A stretch of DNA of 64,000 bases from Anaerolineae bacterium (GTDB lineage: Bacteria; Chloroflexota; Anaerolineae; Anaerolineales; RBG-16-64-43): NCBI GenBank assembly GCA_003141675.1, contig PLND01000040.1, positions 22,200-86,199 of the forward strand. Direction: 5' to 3'. Of the stretch, positions 36,837-45,857 are shown piece by piece. The notes under the pieces are model-generated. The model was not told the DNA's origin and did not search any database. It worked only from the letters and a program-made list of their open reading frames with translations. Numbering within the stretch: position 1 is the stretch's first letter; each line of letters opens with the position of its first letter. The translations under genes and the position numbers were made by a program.

Positions 36837-38395
36837 TCCGCACTTTCACCCGACGCTCCGGTTTTCGGCTGGCAGGGATCGTGATCCTGCTGGCGGTTCC
36901 TGCCCTGGCTTGTTCCCGGGATACGGTCGCCACCGAAGATATCCGCTTTTTGTTCCAGACCGATACCGCCACTACCCAGCCGGCCTCTCCAACGGCGGAG
37001 AAGTCGGCGCAGCCGACCGACACCCGGTCGATCGCGCCGCTTCCTTCCGCAACGCTCGAACCGACCAACACTTTTCCGCCCACGCCGACGCTTCGCCCGC
37101 GTGCCACCCCGCTACCGGTGGCCTATTCCGTTCAGGCGGGCGACACGCTCCGGACTGTTGCCATCCGGTTCGGCGTCCTGCCTTCCGATATCCGCTCGGT
37201 GGACAATGAGACGCTTCCGTCGGACGGATTATTGACGCCGAGTCTCCAACTGATCATCCCCGTATCGTTGGCCGATACCTCGGATTCCGCTCATCTCTTT
37301 CCCGATAGCGGAATCATCTACTCTCCCACGTTCGTCCATTTCGATCCGATTAAATACATCAACGATCAAAACGGGTATCTGGCTTCGTATCGTTCCACCA
37401 ACGGATCGAACGCCGTTGGGCCGGAAACCCTCCGCCAGGTTGCCTTCAATAACTCCTTCAGCCCCAAACTCCTCCTGGCGTTGCTGGAGTATGAAAGCAG
37501 ATGGGTGACGAATAAAAATCCTTCGGCGGATACGCTGAACTATCCGTTGGGGGATAAAGATCCCAAGCAGCCCGGATTATCGGCTCAGTTGGTCTGGGCG
37601 ACGAACATTTTAAGCATCGGCTATTATGGGTGGCGGGATGCCAGTCTGCTGAATTTACCTTTCGGCGACGGCGGCGTGCTCCGCTTGGCGCCGGATTTAA
37701 ACGCCGGAACCGTCGCGATCCTGTATTTTTTCGCCCGGACCACCGCCGACCGCTCCGCATGGCAACAAGCCGTAACGGATTTTCTCGACCTCTATTCCCG
37801 GATGTTCGGCAATCCCTTCGACCAGGCGGTCGAGCCGCTGTATTCCTCCGAACTCCCGTTGACCACAATGGAACTTCCTTTTCCCCGGGAGCAGCAGTGG
37901 GCTTTCACCGGCGGGCCGCACGGCGCCTGGGAACACGACGGAGCCCGGGCGGCGCTGGATTTCGCCCCGACGGATTCGGCGAATTGCGCCGTGTCCCCCA
38001 GCTGGGTGACGGCTTCCGCTCCGGGGTTGATCGTGCGTTCGTCCGAAAACGTCGTTGTTATCGACCTGGACGGCGACGGATATGAAGAAACCGGGTGGGA
38101 CATCCTTTATCTGCATATCGCCACCAAAGATCAAATTCCCCAGGGATCGCATGTGGAGACCGGCGATCGCCTCGGACATCCCTCCTGCCAAGGCGGAATC
38201 GCCACCGGAACCCACGTCCACATCGCGCGAAAATTTAACGGAGAGTGGATGCTTGCCGGCGGACCGGTGCCCTTCGTGCTCAGCGGGTGGGTATGCCATG
38301 CCGGCGGAGCGCCATATGAAGGATCGATGGCGCGGGATGGGACGACGATCGTCGCTCATCCCTGGGCATCCAGTGAAACATTGATCTGGAGATAA
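36833..38395 (+). CDS. LysM / M23-like lipoprotein, paralog 2
   Basis: Lipobox VPALAC; LysM YSVQAGDTLRTVAIRFGVLPSDIR; FTGGPHGAWEHDGARAALDFAP...ILYLHIATKD...LGHPSCQGGIATGTHVHIARKFNGEW; ATGA overlap with paralog 1. Confidence 0.88.
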   Translation: MIRTFTRRSGFRLAGIVILLAVPALACSRDTVATEDIRFLFQTDTATTQPASPTAEKSAQPTDTRSIAPLPSATLEPTNTFPPTPTLRPRATPLPVAYSVQAGDTLRTVAIRFGVLPSDIRSVDNETLPSDGLLTPSLQLIIPVSLADTSDSAHLFPDSGIIYSPTFVHFDPIKYINDQNGYLASYRSTNGSNAVGPETLRQVAFNNSFSPKLLLALLEYESRWVTNKNPSADTLNYPLGDKDPKQPGLSAQLVWATNILSIGYYGWRDASLLNLPFGDGGVLRLAPDLNAGTVAILYFFARTTADRSAWQQAVTDFLDLYSRMFGNPFDQAVEPLYSSELPLTTMELPFPREQQWAFTGGPHGAWEHDGARAALDFAPTDSANCAVSPSWVTASAPGLIVRSSENVVVIDLDGDGYEETGWDILYLHIATKDQIPQGSHVETGDRLGHPSCQGGIATGTHVHIARKFNGEWMLAGGPVPFVLSGWVCHAGGAPYEGSMARDGTTIVAHPWASSETLIWR

Positions 38396-38486
38396 AACGT
38401 AACCTCGCGATGAAAAAATCCTGTAACGAAAAAAAATGGATTCGGCGCAACGAATCCCGCTTCTCATCCCCGCGGTTTCTTAACGG

Positions 38487-40043
38487 TTGCAGCCGATGAA
38501 TAATTTGCATCACACGAATATCCATCGTCTGCGGACCGCGCGGTTATGGGTCGGGGGAATCCTGGTGGTTGTGCTTGGATTGTCGGCCTGCGTTCCGGAA
38601 GCAACAACCGTTTCATTTACTCCCGCGGGCTCAGCGCTTCCATCGCGCTCCGCGGCCGTCGCACAACCTACGCCGCTTCCCACCCGCGGTCAAATCGAAC
38701 CCGGCCAGCTGGTGGAGTACCGCGCGCAATCGGGGGATACGCTGGAAGCGATTGCCGCGCACTTCCACACCACCGTCGACGATATCCGCAAGAATAATTC
38801 CGGGCTTCCGCCAAAGACGACCACGCTTACACCCGGCTTGGCGCTCCATGTCCCGATTTACCTGGCGCCGTTCACCGGCACGCCGTTCCAGATGCTCCCA
38901 GACAGCGAAGTGGTGGCTGGACCCGGCGTACCGGGTTTTGACGGGAAGGCTTTTGTGGATTCCCATCCCGGTTATCTGAAGGACTATACCGAATACGCCT
39001 TTGACCAAACTCTATCCGGGTGGGAGGACGTTCAGATCGTCGCCCGCGACTTCTCCGTGAACCCCCGAATCCTGCTGGCGCTGTTGGAATATCGCGCGCA
39101 AGCGATAACCCGCAGTGACCAGAGCGATGAGGTAAAAGCGCTCCCGCTTCAAAACGCCAACTACACCGCGTACGGTCTCGCGCTGCAGGTCTCCCTCGCG
39201 GCGGGAAAATTGAACGAGGGCTACTACGGCTGGCGGACGGGACAGCTTGAGGAGATCGAGCTGGCCGACGGACGGATTACGCGGCCGGATCCCTGGCAAA
39301 ACCCAGGCACGGTTGCCGTGCAATATCTGTTGGCCCAATGGTTCGGCCAGGAGCAGTTCGACCAGGCCGTCAGCCCGGACGGATTTATCCAAACCTACCG
39401 GAATCTCTTTGGCGATCCGTTTTCTTATTCGGTGCAGCTCATGCCGGGCGATTTGCAGCAACCGAAAATGCAATTGCCTTTTGAGCCGGGGAAAATCTGG
39501 CACTTTACCGGTGGGCCGCACCCGGTATGGGGGGAGGGGCTTCCCTGGGCGGCGATTGATTTTTCACCTCCCGCCGCTAAACCCGGCTGTCAGGAAAGCC
39601 CTGAATGGGTGACCGCGGTTACCGACGGCCTCGTAGTTCGGAGCGGACCGGCAACAGTAATTTTGGATCTAGACATGGACGGCGATGAAAACACCGGCTG
39701 GACTCTCCTCTATTACCACATTGCGGATCAAGATCGGGTGGCTCAGGGAACGCGGGTGAAAGCTGGGGATCACATCGGCCATCCATCCTGCGAAGGCGGC
39801 CGAGCGACCGGGACCAACCTGCATATCGGCCGAAGGTACAACGGAGAATGGATTTCTGCGGCCGGACCATTGGCCTTCGACCTGAGCGATTGGATCGTGG
39901 GCTCGGGCGACAGCCCATACCAGGGAACCCTCTCGTATTATCTGGAATCCGTCCTGCACGCTTGCGATTGCGTCACCTCGAATAACCAAATCTCGCTGGC
40001 TCCACCGGAATTGCCCACACCGACAGACAATTCTTCCCCGTAG
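38487..40043 (+). CDS. LysM / M23-like lipoprotein, paralog 3
   Basis: Lipobox LGLSAC; LysM YRAQSGDTLEAIAAHFHTTVDDIRKNN; FTGGPHPVWGEGLPWAAIDFSP...LLYYHIADQD...IGHPSCEGGRATGTNLHIGRRYNGEW. Confidence 0.88.
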   Translation: MQPMNNLHHTNIHRLRTARLWVGGILVVVLGLSACVPEATTVSFTPAGSALPSRSAAVAQPTPLPTRGQIEPGQLVEYRAQSGDTLEAIAAHFHTTVDDIRKNNSGLPPKTTTLTPGLALHVPIYLAPFTGTPFQMLPDSEVVAGPGVPGFDGKAFVDSHPGYLKDYTEYAFDQTLSGWEDVQIVARDFSVNPRILLALLEYRAQAITRSDQSDEVKALPLQNANYTAYGLALQVSLAAGKLNEGYYGWRTGQLEEIELADGRITRPDPWQNPGTVAVQYLLAQWFGQEQFDQAVSPDGFIQTYRNLFGDPFSYSVQLMPGDLQQPKMQLPFEPGKIWHFTGGPHPVWGEGLPWAAIDFSPPAAKPGCQESPEWVTAVTDGLVVRSGPATVILDLDMDGDENTGWTLLYYHIADQDRVAQGTRVKAGDHIGHPSCEGGRATGTNLHIGRRYNGEWISAAGPLAFDLSDWIVGSGDSPYQGTLSYYLESVLHACDCVTSNNQISLAPPELPTPTDNSSP

Positions 40044-40205
40044 GATATTCTCCCCGACGTGCTTGCGCGCGGAAGAACGAGCAAGGAAAATCGGTTTTGA
40101 GCAACCGCGGGCAAGACATCAGATTATGAAAGCTTAGCGCCATGCAGGGAGAAGACTTCCGATCCGGTTTTTCCCTCGCAAGGTGCGAACTGTTCCAGAG
40201 TTTCA

Positions 40206-40214
40206 TGTTATAGT
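40206..40214 (+). promoter_or_regulatory. Candidate extended -10 promoter element for rnpB
   Basis: TGTTATAGT (TGn-TATAGT) about 12 nt before the predicted 5' end of RNase P RNA; weak -35. Confidence 0.45.
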
Positions 40215-40225
40215 AATCCGGGTAT

Positions 40226-40650
40226 CCAAGTCGACCGGGCGATCGCGATTCCGATCATGGGATCGAGGAAAGTCCGCGCTCCAAAGAGCACGACGCCGGG
40301 TAACACCCAGGGCGGGGCGACCTGCCGGACCAGGGCCACAGAGAAGCGCATTGCCTGGCTCCTCCCCTTCCCGTTTTTTGCTCTGCAAAAAACGCGCTCG
40401 GGAGAAGTCAGGCGAGGGTGAAACGGCGGTGTAAGAGACCACCGGCGTCCGCCGAAAGACGGACGGCCTGGCAACCCCCGTCGGGAGCAAGGCCAAACAG
40501 AGGTGACCCCCTTTGGGGGGATACGGTGCTGCTCGCACCGTCCGAACCTCGGGTAGGCTGCTGGAGCCACGCGGCAACGCGTGCGCCGAGAGGGATGATC
40601 GCCGGGCGGGGCAACCCGTCGCACAGAACGCGGCTTATAGGTCGGCTTGG
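40226..40650 (+). ncRNA. rnpB: RNase P RNA, bacterial class A
   Basis: Contains GAGGAAAGTCCGCGCTCC, GGGCGACCTGCCGGACCAGGGCCACAGAGA, GGGTGAAACGGCGGTGTAAGAGACCACCGGCG, GGAGCAAGGCCAAACAGAGG, GGTAGGCTGCTGGAGCCACGCGGCAACGCGTG, GAGGGATGATCGCCG, CAGAACGCGGCTTATAG; P1 arms ccaagtcgacc / ggtcggcttgg. Confidence 0.95.
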
Positions 40651-40816
40651 GTGCCTTTTTCCGCATTCCATAAATCGGGAAAAAAAGAGCAGGAAGCAAA
40701 GGACTGTTTCAGAAACATGGGCGATTTTTCTATTAATACTTGGCCGACCCGAGCCGGGGTGAAGGCGGCTGGATGAAGCCGGCGTTCCCAGAAGGCGTTC
40801 CGATTGAGGTTGACCC

Positions 40817-42001
40817 ATGCCGGTTGAGTTGTATGTAGGGAAAGATCCGCAGGGACGTCCTTGGGCGCCCGATTTCACCCATGAGATGGACGCGGCGATT
40901 CGAATCGCCGGAAAAGCCTGGCGCACTTTCCATTCCGGCAAGGAACTTTTTCTCCTAGCATTCAATCTGCATACCCCGAACATCGACATCCTGGTCATCT
41001 CCGAACGTGGAATCGGGTTGGTGGAAATGAAAAGCCATCACGGAAAGATCACCGTGGAGGCGGAAGGCGCCTGGTTCGCGGACGGGCAGCGGATGGCGGG
41101 TTACAAGGTCGTTCCGGGGCGCGAACTCTCTCCCGCTTCCTACCTCAATCCCCATAGCCAGGTGCAGGGCCACGGGGACCGGCTGCATGAAATGCTGATC
41201 CCCATCATCCGCGAGGACTACCCGGATCTGACACCGGGAAAACGCCGCAATCTGCGGTTGCAAACCTGCGTATGTTTCGCCAACCCCGAGGCGGATCTGT
41301 CGGAAATTAAAAAAATCCTTTCGGGATGGAATCGCGAACGATTGCGGCCGTGGGAGAGCGATTTCTGCGTGGCCTCGCCGGAGGAAATTCCGGAATGGAT
41401 TTCGGCGCTTCGCTTCGAAGTGAAAATAATCGATACCCCGCCGTATTTTCCCTTCCGGCTGGATCCAGCCAAGCAGCGCTCGCTGCTGATGCGGTTGTTC
41501 GCAGTGGAGCGGTGGAAGAATATGGAACGCATGCTTCCGGTTAACCGCTTCGGAAAATTACAACAGTTGCGCGGTGAGCACACGGTGGCCAGCTACTCCC
41601 TCTGGGAGGAGGAAACCTTCCTTGGGCGGGACCCGCTGAAATGCACGATCGTCGCACCGGAGCAGTGCACCAAGGTCAGCCGGACGCATGCCGTCATCCG
41701 GCGGGAGATTGAGGGAATCATCCTCGAAGATTTAAACAGCCACAACGGTACTTACCTCGACGGAACGCGGATTTCGGGAAAGGTCGTTCTGCAGGACAAA
41801 GTTTCCTTCATCCTGGGAGGAACCGGAAACTCGGACAAGGAATGCTGCTATACCTTCCGGGAAATCGAGGTTGGATCGGACGAAGTGGATACGACTGAAG
41901 ACGGCACGCGGCCGAAATCCAGCGGAAAACCTCTCGCCAGCGCGACGGAGGCGGCACCCGAATATCCTCCAAACCGGACAACCCCCACCGCTCGAAAATA
42001 G
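40817..42001 (+). CDS. NERD (nuclease-related) domain protein with a C-terminal FHA domain
   Basis: NERD: DILVISERGIGLVEMKSHHGKITVEAEGAWFADGQRM. FHA: TFLGRDPLKCTIVAPEQCTKVSRTHAVIRREIEGIILEDLNSHNGTYLDGTRISGKVVLQDKVSFILGG. Confidence 0.82.
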   Translation: MPVELYVGKDPQGRPWAPDFTHEMDAAIRIAGKAWRTFHSGKELFLLAFNLHTPNIDILVISERGIGLVEMKSHHGKITVEAEGAWFADGQRMAGYKVVPGRELSPASYLNPHSQVQGHGDRLHEMLIPIIREDYPDLTPGKRRNLRLQTCVCFANPEADLSEIKKILSGWNRERLRPWESDFCVASPEEIPEWISALRFEVKIIDTPPYFPFRLDPAKQRSLLMRLFAVERWKNMERMLPVNRFGKLQQLRGEHTVASYSLWEEETFLGRDPLKCTIVAPEQCTKVSRTHAVIRREIEGIILEDLNSHNGTYLDGTRISGKVVLQDKVSFILGGTGNSDKECCYTFREIEVGSDEVDTTEDGTRPKSSGKPLASATEAAPEYPPNRTTPTARK

Positions 42002-42207
42002 ATTGTTGGAAAGCCGGGGAACGACGGAAAAGAGGGTGCAATCCCGGGCGTTTACAAAGCCCGCTGTGGAAATTCGAAATTATCGGGGAAGAGTGTCGTA
42101 TAATTTTAATTGTCGAAGCAAACGGAGAAATCGCGGGCGCCGGGAGAAATCGATCCGGTCTCTGCTGAGAAACACTACGCAACGATTGACCGTTGAGGAG
42201 GAACTCC

Positions 42208-42549
42208 ATGGGTGCCGGTCATCAGTTTGAAATCGAGGCCATGCGGGATAAGAAAAAGTCCATCCACCCTGCATGGGTTGCTGTAGGTTGTTTTACCCTC
42301 GTGGGGCTGTCGGCAGCCGGCTATTTTCTGGCCACCTGGTTTATCGCGGCCGATCAAAAGAACGGATGGATCCCCTTGCCACCGGTCGCTTTATACCCGT
42401 TCTTTGAGTTGGGCTCCGCGCTAATCGTCGTGTTGATCGGCTCCGCGTTGTTTTCCATTGTGTATGGTGTAGTTAATCCCCTCAAGCCCGGCAGATACGA
42501 TGTGACTGATACAACAACCTTTCCGCCCCCTCCCAGAAGAAGAAAATAA
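42208..42549 (+). CDS. Small membrane protein, two TM segments, unknown function
   Basis: WVAVGCFTLVGLSAAGYFLATWFIAA...PPVALYPFFELGSALIVVLIGSALFSIVYGVVNPLKPGRYDVTDT; GAGGAGG RBS before ATG 42208. Confidence 0.65.
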   Translation: MGAGHQFEIEAMRDKKKSIHPAWVAVGCFTLVGLSAAGYFLATWFIAADQKNGWIPLPPVALYPFFELGSALIVVLIGSALFSIVYGVVNPLKPGRYDVTDTTTFPPPPRRRK

Positions 42550-42750
42550 CAACAACCTTTTTACAATTATTCCAATTCCCATCGATTCAGCTGCGGAACA
42601 ATCCGCCTGGAAAGCTTCGGATTCCCATTTTGACGCTTCCGCAGTTTGGATTGCGTGAGACGCCGCTCTTACCGACCCGGCAACCGACGATAGGGGATGA
42701 TCGCGAAGAACATGGCGAGAGGAACAACCCGGCTTGATGGACGGGACTTT

Positions 42751-43311
42751 TTATCGGCTGTTCCAAAATTGTTCGGGAAATCCCGCCGCTCTATTTTCCA
42801 GCCGCGCATATTGAAACAGCAGATCAGAAAGCCGGTTTAGGTAAAGCCGGGGCAGAGGATCGATTGTTTCGGACCTGGATAGCGCGACCAATTCCCGTTC
42901 CGCGCGGCGGCAGACGGCCCGCGCGAATTGGAGGCTGGAAGCGATCGGGGTCCCGCCGGGGAGGAGAAAATTTTCCAGCGGTCCGAGCCGGCGCTGCAAC
43001 TCGGCGCTTTCCTGCTCCAGAACTTCAGGGGAATGGACGTCGAAGCCTGGCGCGTCGGTGGTTCGCGCCTTAAGGGATTTCCGGGAAAGCATCGCGCCGA
43101 TGCAGAGCAGATCGTTTTGAATCTCACGCAGCCGGCGGTCGGTTGCGGGTTGCGGCTTCTGGGCCCGGGCCACACCCAGTGCGGAGTTCAACTCGTCCAG
43201 AGCGCCGATCGCGTGAATCCGCTTGGAATCCTTGCGGATGCGTTCACCGCCGGCCAAATCGGTGAATCCGTCGTCCCCGCGCCGTGTGGTGATCTTTGTT
43301 ATGCGTGGCAT
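42751..43311 (-). CDS. PduO-type cob(I)alamin adenosyltransferase
   Basis: MPRITKITTRRGDDGFTDLAGGERIRKDSKRIHAIGALDELNSALGVARAQ...FLLPGGTPIASSLQFARAVCRRAERELVALS...LNRLSDLLFQYAR. Confidence 0.93.
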   Translation of the reverse strand: MPRITKITTRRGDDGFTDLAGGERIRKDSKRIHAIGALDELNSALGVARAQKPQPATDRRLREIQNDLLCIGAMLSRKSLKARTTDAPGFDVHSPEVLEQESAELQRRLGPLENFLLPGGTPIASSLQFARAVCRRAERELVALSRSETIDPLPRLYLNRLSDLLFQYARLENRAAGFPEQFWNSR

Positions 43312-43460
43312 GGAATCTCTCCCGAACTCTGCGATCAAAAAAAACTGAAACCGTTGAAAAAAAATCCAATTTCAATATCCTGACGCCGGAATGATCCGTG
43401 CCAGACGGCTTGATTCCTCGAACTGCCGGGCCTCAGGATGCAATCTTCCCGGATTTCATC

Positions 43461-44360
43461 TTATCCCCTTTTCCGCGGGCGATGCAAATTTTCCCCGCCC
43501 GGTGGGATTTCCACCGCGGATGCCGAAACGCCGTACGCATCCGCCGATGGTTCGTCGCCGTCGGGAAGGACCAGCGGAAACCCGCGTTCCGGATGTGGGA
43601 TGACTTGCAGGGGGAAGTCGTATAGGGAGGAGAGCGTTTCCGAGGTAAAAACTTCCACAGGCGGGCCGCACCGGATCATACGCCCGCGCTCCAGCAACGC
43701 GACCCGATCGGCAAACCGGGAAACGAGATTCAGATCGTGCAGGACGATCAGCACCGCCCGACGGAACTCGTGGGCCAGATCATGCAACAGGGCGAGCGTT
43801 TCCATTTGATGGCGCACGTCGAGGTGCGCCGTCGGTTCATCCATCAGCAGAATGGGCGCTTCCTGAGCCAGCGCGCGGGCGATCATCACCCGTTGCTGCC
43901 CGCCGCCCGAGAGCGTCTCGACGAACTGGCCATCCAGCCCGTCCAGGCCGACCGCCGATAATGCGGACTGCACGGCTTCGCGATCGGCGACGCTTTCCGG
44001 GCCGAACCAACCGTGAAAGGAAATCCTGCCCAGCATGACGGTCTCGGCCGCCGTAAAACCGGGCGGCAATTTTTCCATCTGCGGTACCACTCCGATCAAG
44101 CGCGCTCTACGATCCGGCGGAAGCCGGTGGACGGGACCGGTCGTGCCCGGAATCCAAACCCGGCCGGTGAGGGGTTCGAGGATTCCGCAAGCGGCGCGCA
44201 GCAAGGTGGTCTTCCCGCAGCCGTTGGGTCCGGCCAGCGCGACGACCTCCCCGCCGGAGACGCGCAGGGAGACGTGGTCGAGCGCGTTTTCCTTCGAGGA
44301 TGGATACCGGAAGGAAAGATCTTCCACGACCATAGAGACCGGGGAGTCGAATATCTTCAC
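43461..44360 (-). CDS. FecE/BtuD-type ABC transporter ATP-binding protein
   Basis: LAGPNGCGKTTLLRAACGILEPLTGRVWI (Walker A), TLSGGGQQRVMIARALAQEAPILLMDEPTAHLDVRHQ; GTG start overlaps the permease stop (ATGTGA). Confidence 0.93.
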   Translation of the reverse strand: MKIFDSPVSMVVEDLSFRYPSSKENALDHVSLRVSGGEVVALAGPNGCGKTTLLRAACGILEPLTGRVWIPGTTGPVHRLPPDRRARLIGVVPQMEKLPPGFTAAETVMLGRISFHGWFGPESVADREAVQSALSAVGLDGLDGQFVETLSGGGQQRVMIARALAQEAPILLMDEPTAHLDVRHQMETLALLHDLAHEFRRAVLIVLHDLNLVSRFADRVALLERGRMIRCGPPVEVFTSETLSSLYDFPLQVIPHPERGFPLVLPDGDEPSADAYGVSASAVEIPPGGENLHRPRKRG

Positions 44361-45445
44361 ATTACACTTTCCCGTCGACCCAGAAGGTAAAAGAAAAACG
44401 GCGCGCCGAGCAGCGCGGTAACAATCCCCACCGGCAATTCCTGGGGGGCCAGGACCGTACGGGCCAGAAGGTCGGCCGCCAGCAGCACCGACGCGCCGAG
44501 GAGCGTCGACAGAGGAAGCAATCGCCGGTAATCGGTGCCCCACAGCAATCGCGCCAGATGCGGCACGGCCAGGCCGATAAAACCGATCACGCCGCCGAAC
44601 GCCACGCCGGCGGCCGTGGTCAGCGATGCGGCGGTAATCAGCACCCATCGCGCGCGCGCCACATTCAATCCGGTTTGCTCCGCCTGCTCGTCGCCGAATT
44701 GCAGAAGATTAAGCACTCGGCCCATTACAATCAGCGCGACAATCCCCAACAGAATGTAGGGCAGGGTGATCCGCACGGGATCCCAGCCGCCCAACAGCAT
44801 TCCCCCCATCAGCCAGCTGAGAGCGCGCTGGGTTTGCTCGCGCGTGCGGTAAAACAGGAATGCGGCGAGGGATTGGGCGAATGCTCCGGCGGCGACGCCG
44901 GCCAGGATTAACCGGGTCGAGGGGGCCGATCCCCGTCCGGGCCGCACCCAGCGGTAAACGAGGATCACGGTGATGAGTGCGCCCGCAAAAGCAAACAGCG
45001 GGATTGCGGGCAGTGCGCCCGGCTTGCCGGATCCGATCCCCAGGGAGAAGGCCGGAATCGAAATCGCCAGTGCAACCCCCAGGCTGGCGCCGGATCCGAT
45101 CCCCAGGAGATATGGATCGGCAAGAGGATTGCGGAAAATTCCCTGGAAGGCGCATCCGCTCGATGCGAGCGACATGCCCAGAAGGGCGATGAAAATTGTG
45201 CGTGGAAGCCGCAAGTCCCAGATGATGGAGGAGAGCGATGCCGGAAGGTTGGCCGCCTCCGGCCGCCGCAGCAAGAGTTGGATGAGCTGGCCGATCGGGA
45301 TGGGGACCGCGCCGATGGCGACGCTCGCGCCCAGTGCGAGGATCAGCAACGCGATGCAGAGGATGAAGGGAAGGGCGCGCGGAAAAAAAGATCCCTGCGC
45401 GGGCAGGGAACGACGGGGCCGGGTAGCGATGGGAATCGACCTCAC
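44357..45445 (-). CDS. FecCD/BtuC-type ABC transporter permease
   Basis: LRLPRTIFIALLGMSLASSGCAFQGIFRNPLADPYLLGIGSGASLGVALAI...GGVIGFIGLAVPHLARLLWGTDYRRLLPLSTLLGASVLLAADLLAR; start reassigned to GTG (VRSIPIAT) downstream of the riboswitch. Confidence 0.88.
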   Translation of the reverse strand: MRSIPIATRPRRSLPAQGSFFPRALPFILCIALLILALGASVAIGAVPIPIGQLIQLLLRRPEAANLPASLSSIIWDLRLPRTIFIALLGMSLASSGCAFQGIFRNPLADPYLLGIGSGASLGVALAISIPAFSLGIGSGKPGALPAIPLFAFAGALITVILVYRWVRPGRGSAPSTRLILAGVAAGAFAQSLAAFLFYRTREQTQRALSWLMGGMLLGGWDPVRITLPYILLGIVALIVMGRVLNLLQFGDEQAEQTGLNVARARWVLITAASLTTAAGVAFGGVIGFIGLAVPHLARLLWGTDYRRLLPLSTLLGASVLLAADLLARTVLAPQELPVGIVTALLGAPFFFYLLGRRESVM

Positions 45446-45471
45446 CTTTCTCGCGAAGGCAGATGGATCGC

Positions 45472-45585
45472 GGTGCGGGCGGGCGACCTGGCTTGCCAAA
45501 ATTCGGCTTACAGTTGCGCGACAGCGCCGGACTTTCACCGGCTTCGCCGTTCGCTCGACCATCCGGGGTACTGAGCACCCGCACC
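45472..45585 (-). promoter_or_regulatory. Cobalamin (B12) riboswitch upstream of the btuC-like gene
   Basis: Minus strand: ggtgcgggtgctcagtaccccggatggtcgagcgaacggcgaaGCCGGTGAAAGTCCGGCGCTGTCGCGCAACTGTAAgccgaattttggcaaGCCAGGtcgcccgcccgcacc; B12-box-like core and closing stem. Confidence 0.9.
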
Positions 45586-45732
45586 AAAGACCGTTGGAAA
45601 CGCGCCGCAAAGCGGCGAGGGAAATATACCGGAGGATGGAAGTTGTGTCAACGTACCGTCGGGATTCTGCTTCGGAGAATTAAAACCCCGGAGGCGATTT
45701 CTCCGGGGAGTGGGTTACAATTTGGGCAAGGC

Positions 45733-45804
45733 TCCTCGGCCAGGACTCGAACCTGGAACCCATCGGTTAACAGCCGATTGCTCTACCGGTTGAGCTACCG
45801 AGGA
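45733..45804 (-). tRNA. tRNA-Asn (anticodon GTT)
   Basis: TCCTCGGTAGCTCAACCGGTAGAGCAATCGGCTGTTAACCGATGGGTTCCAGGTTCGAGTCCTGGCCGAGGA; paired 7-bp acceptor stem; CTGTTAA anticodon loop. Confidence 0.96.
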
Positions 45805-45857
45805 AAGCTGGGCGATTATACCAGCCGGAAAATGAGTGTCAAGAAGGCGCGACGATC

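Noticed and set aside
40651-40690. Hairpin ctttttcc...gggaaaaaaag after rnpB as a terminator
   Set aside because: Partly self-complementary but AT-rich with a long loop; not convincing enough to list as a terminator.
40203-40776. Several ORFs (40203..40577-, 40208..40699-, 40408..40998-, 40418..40762+, 40513..40776+)
   Set aside because: They overlap the RNase P RNA gene; the translations are RNA-sequence artefacts with no protein motif.
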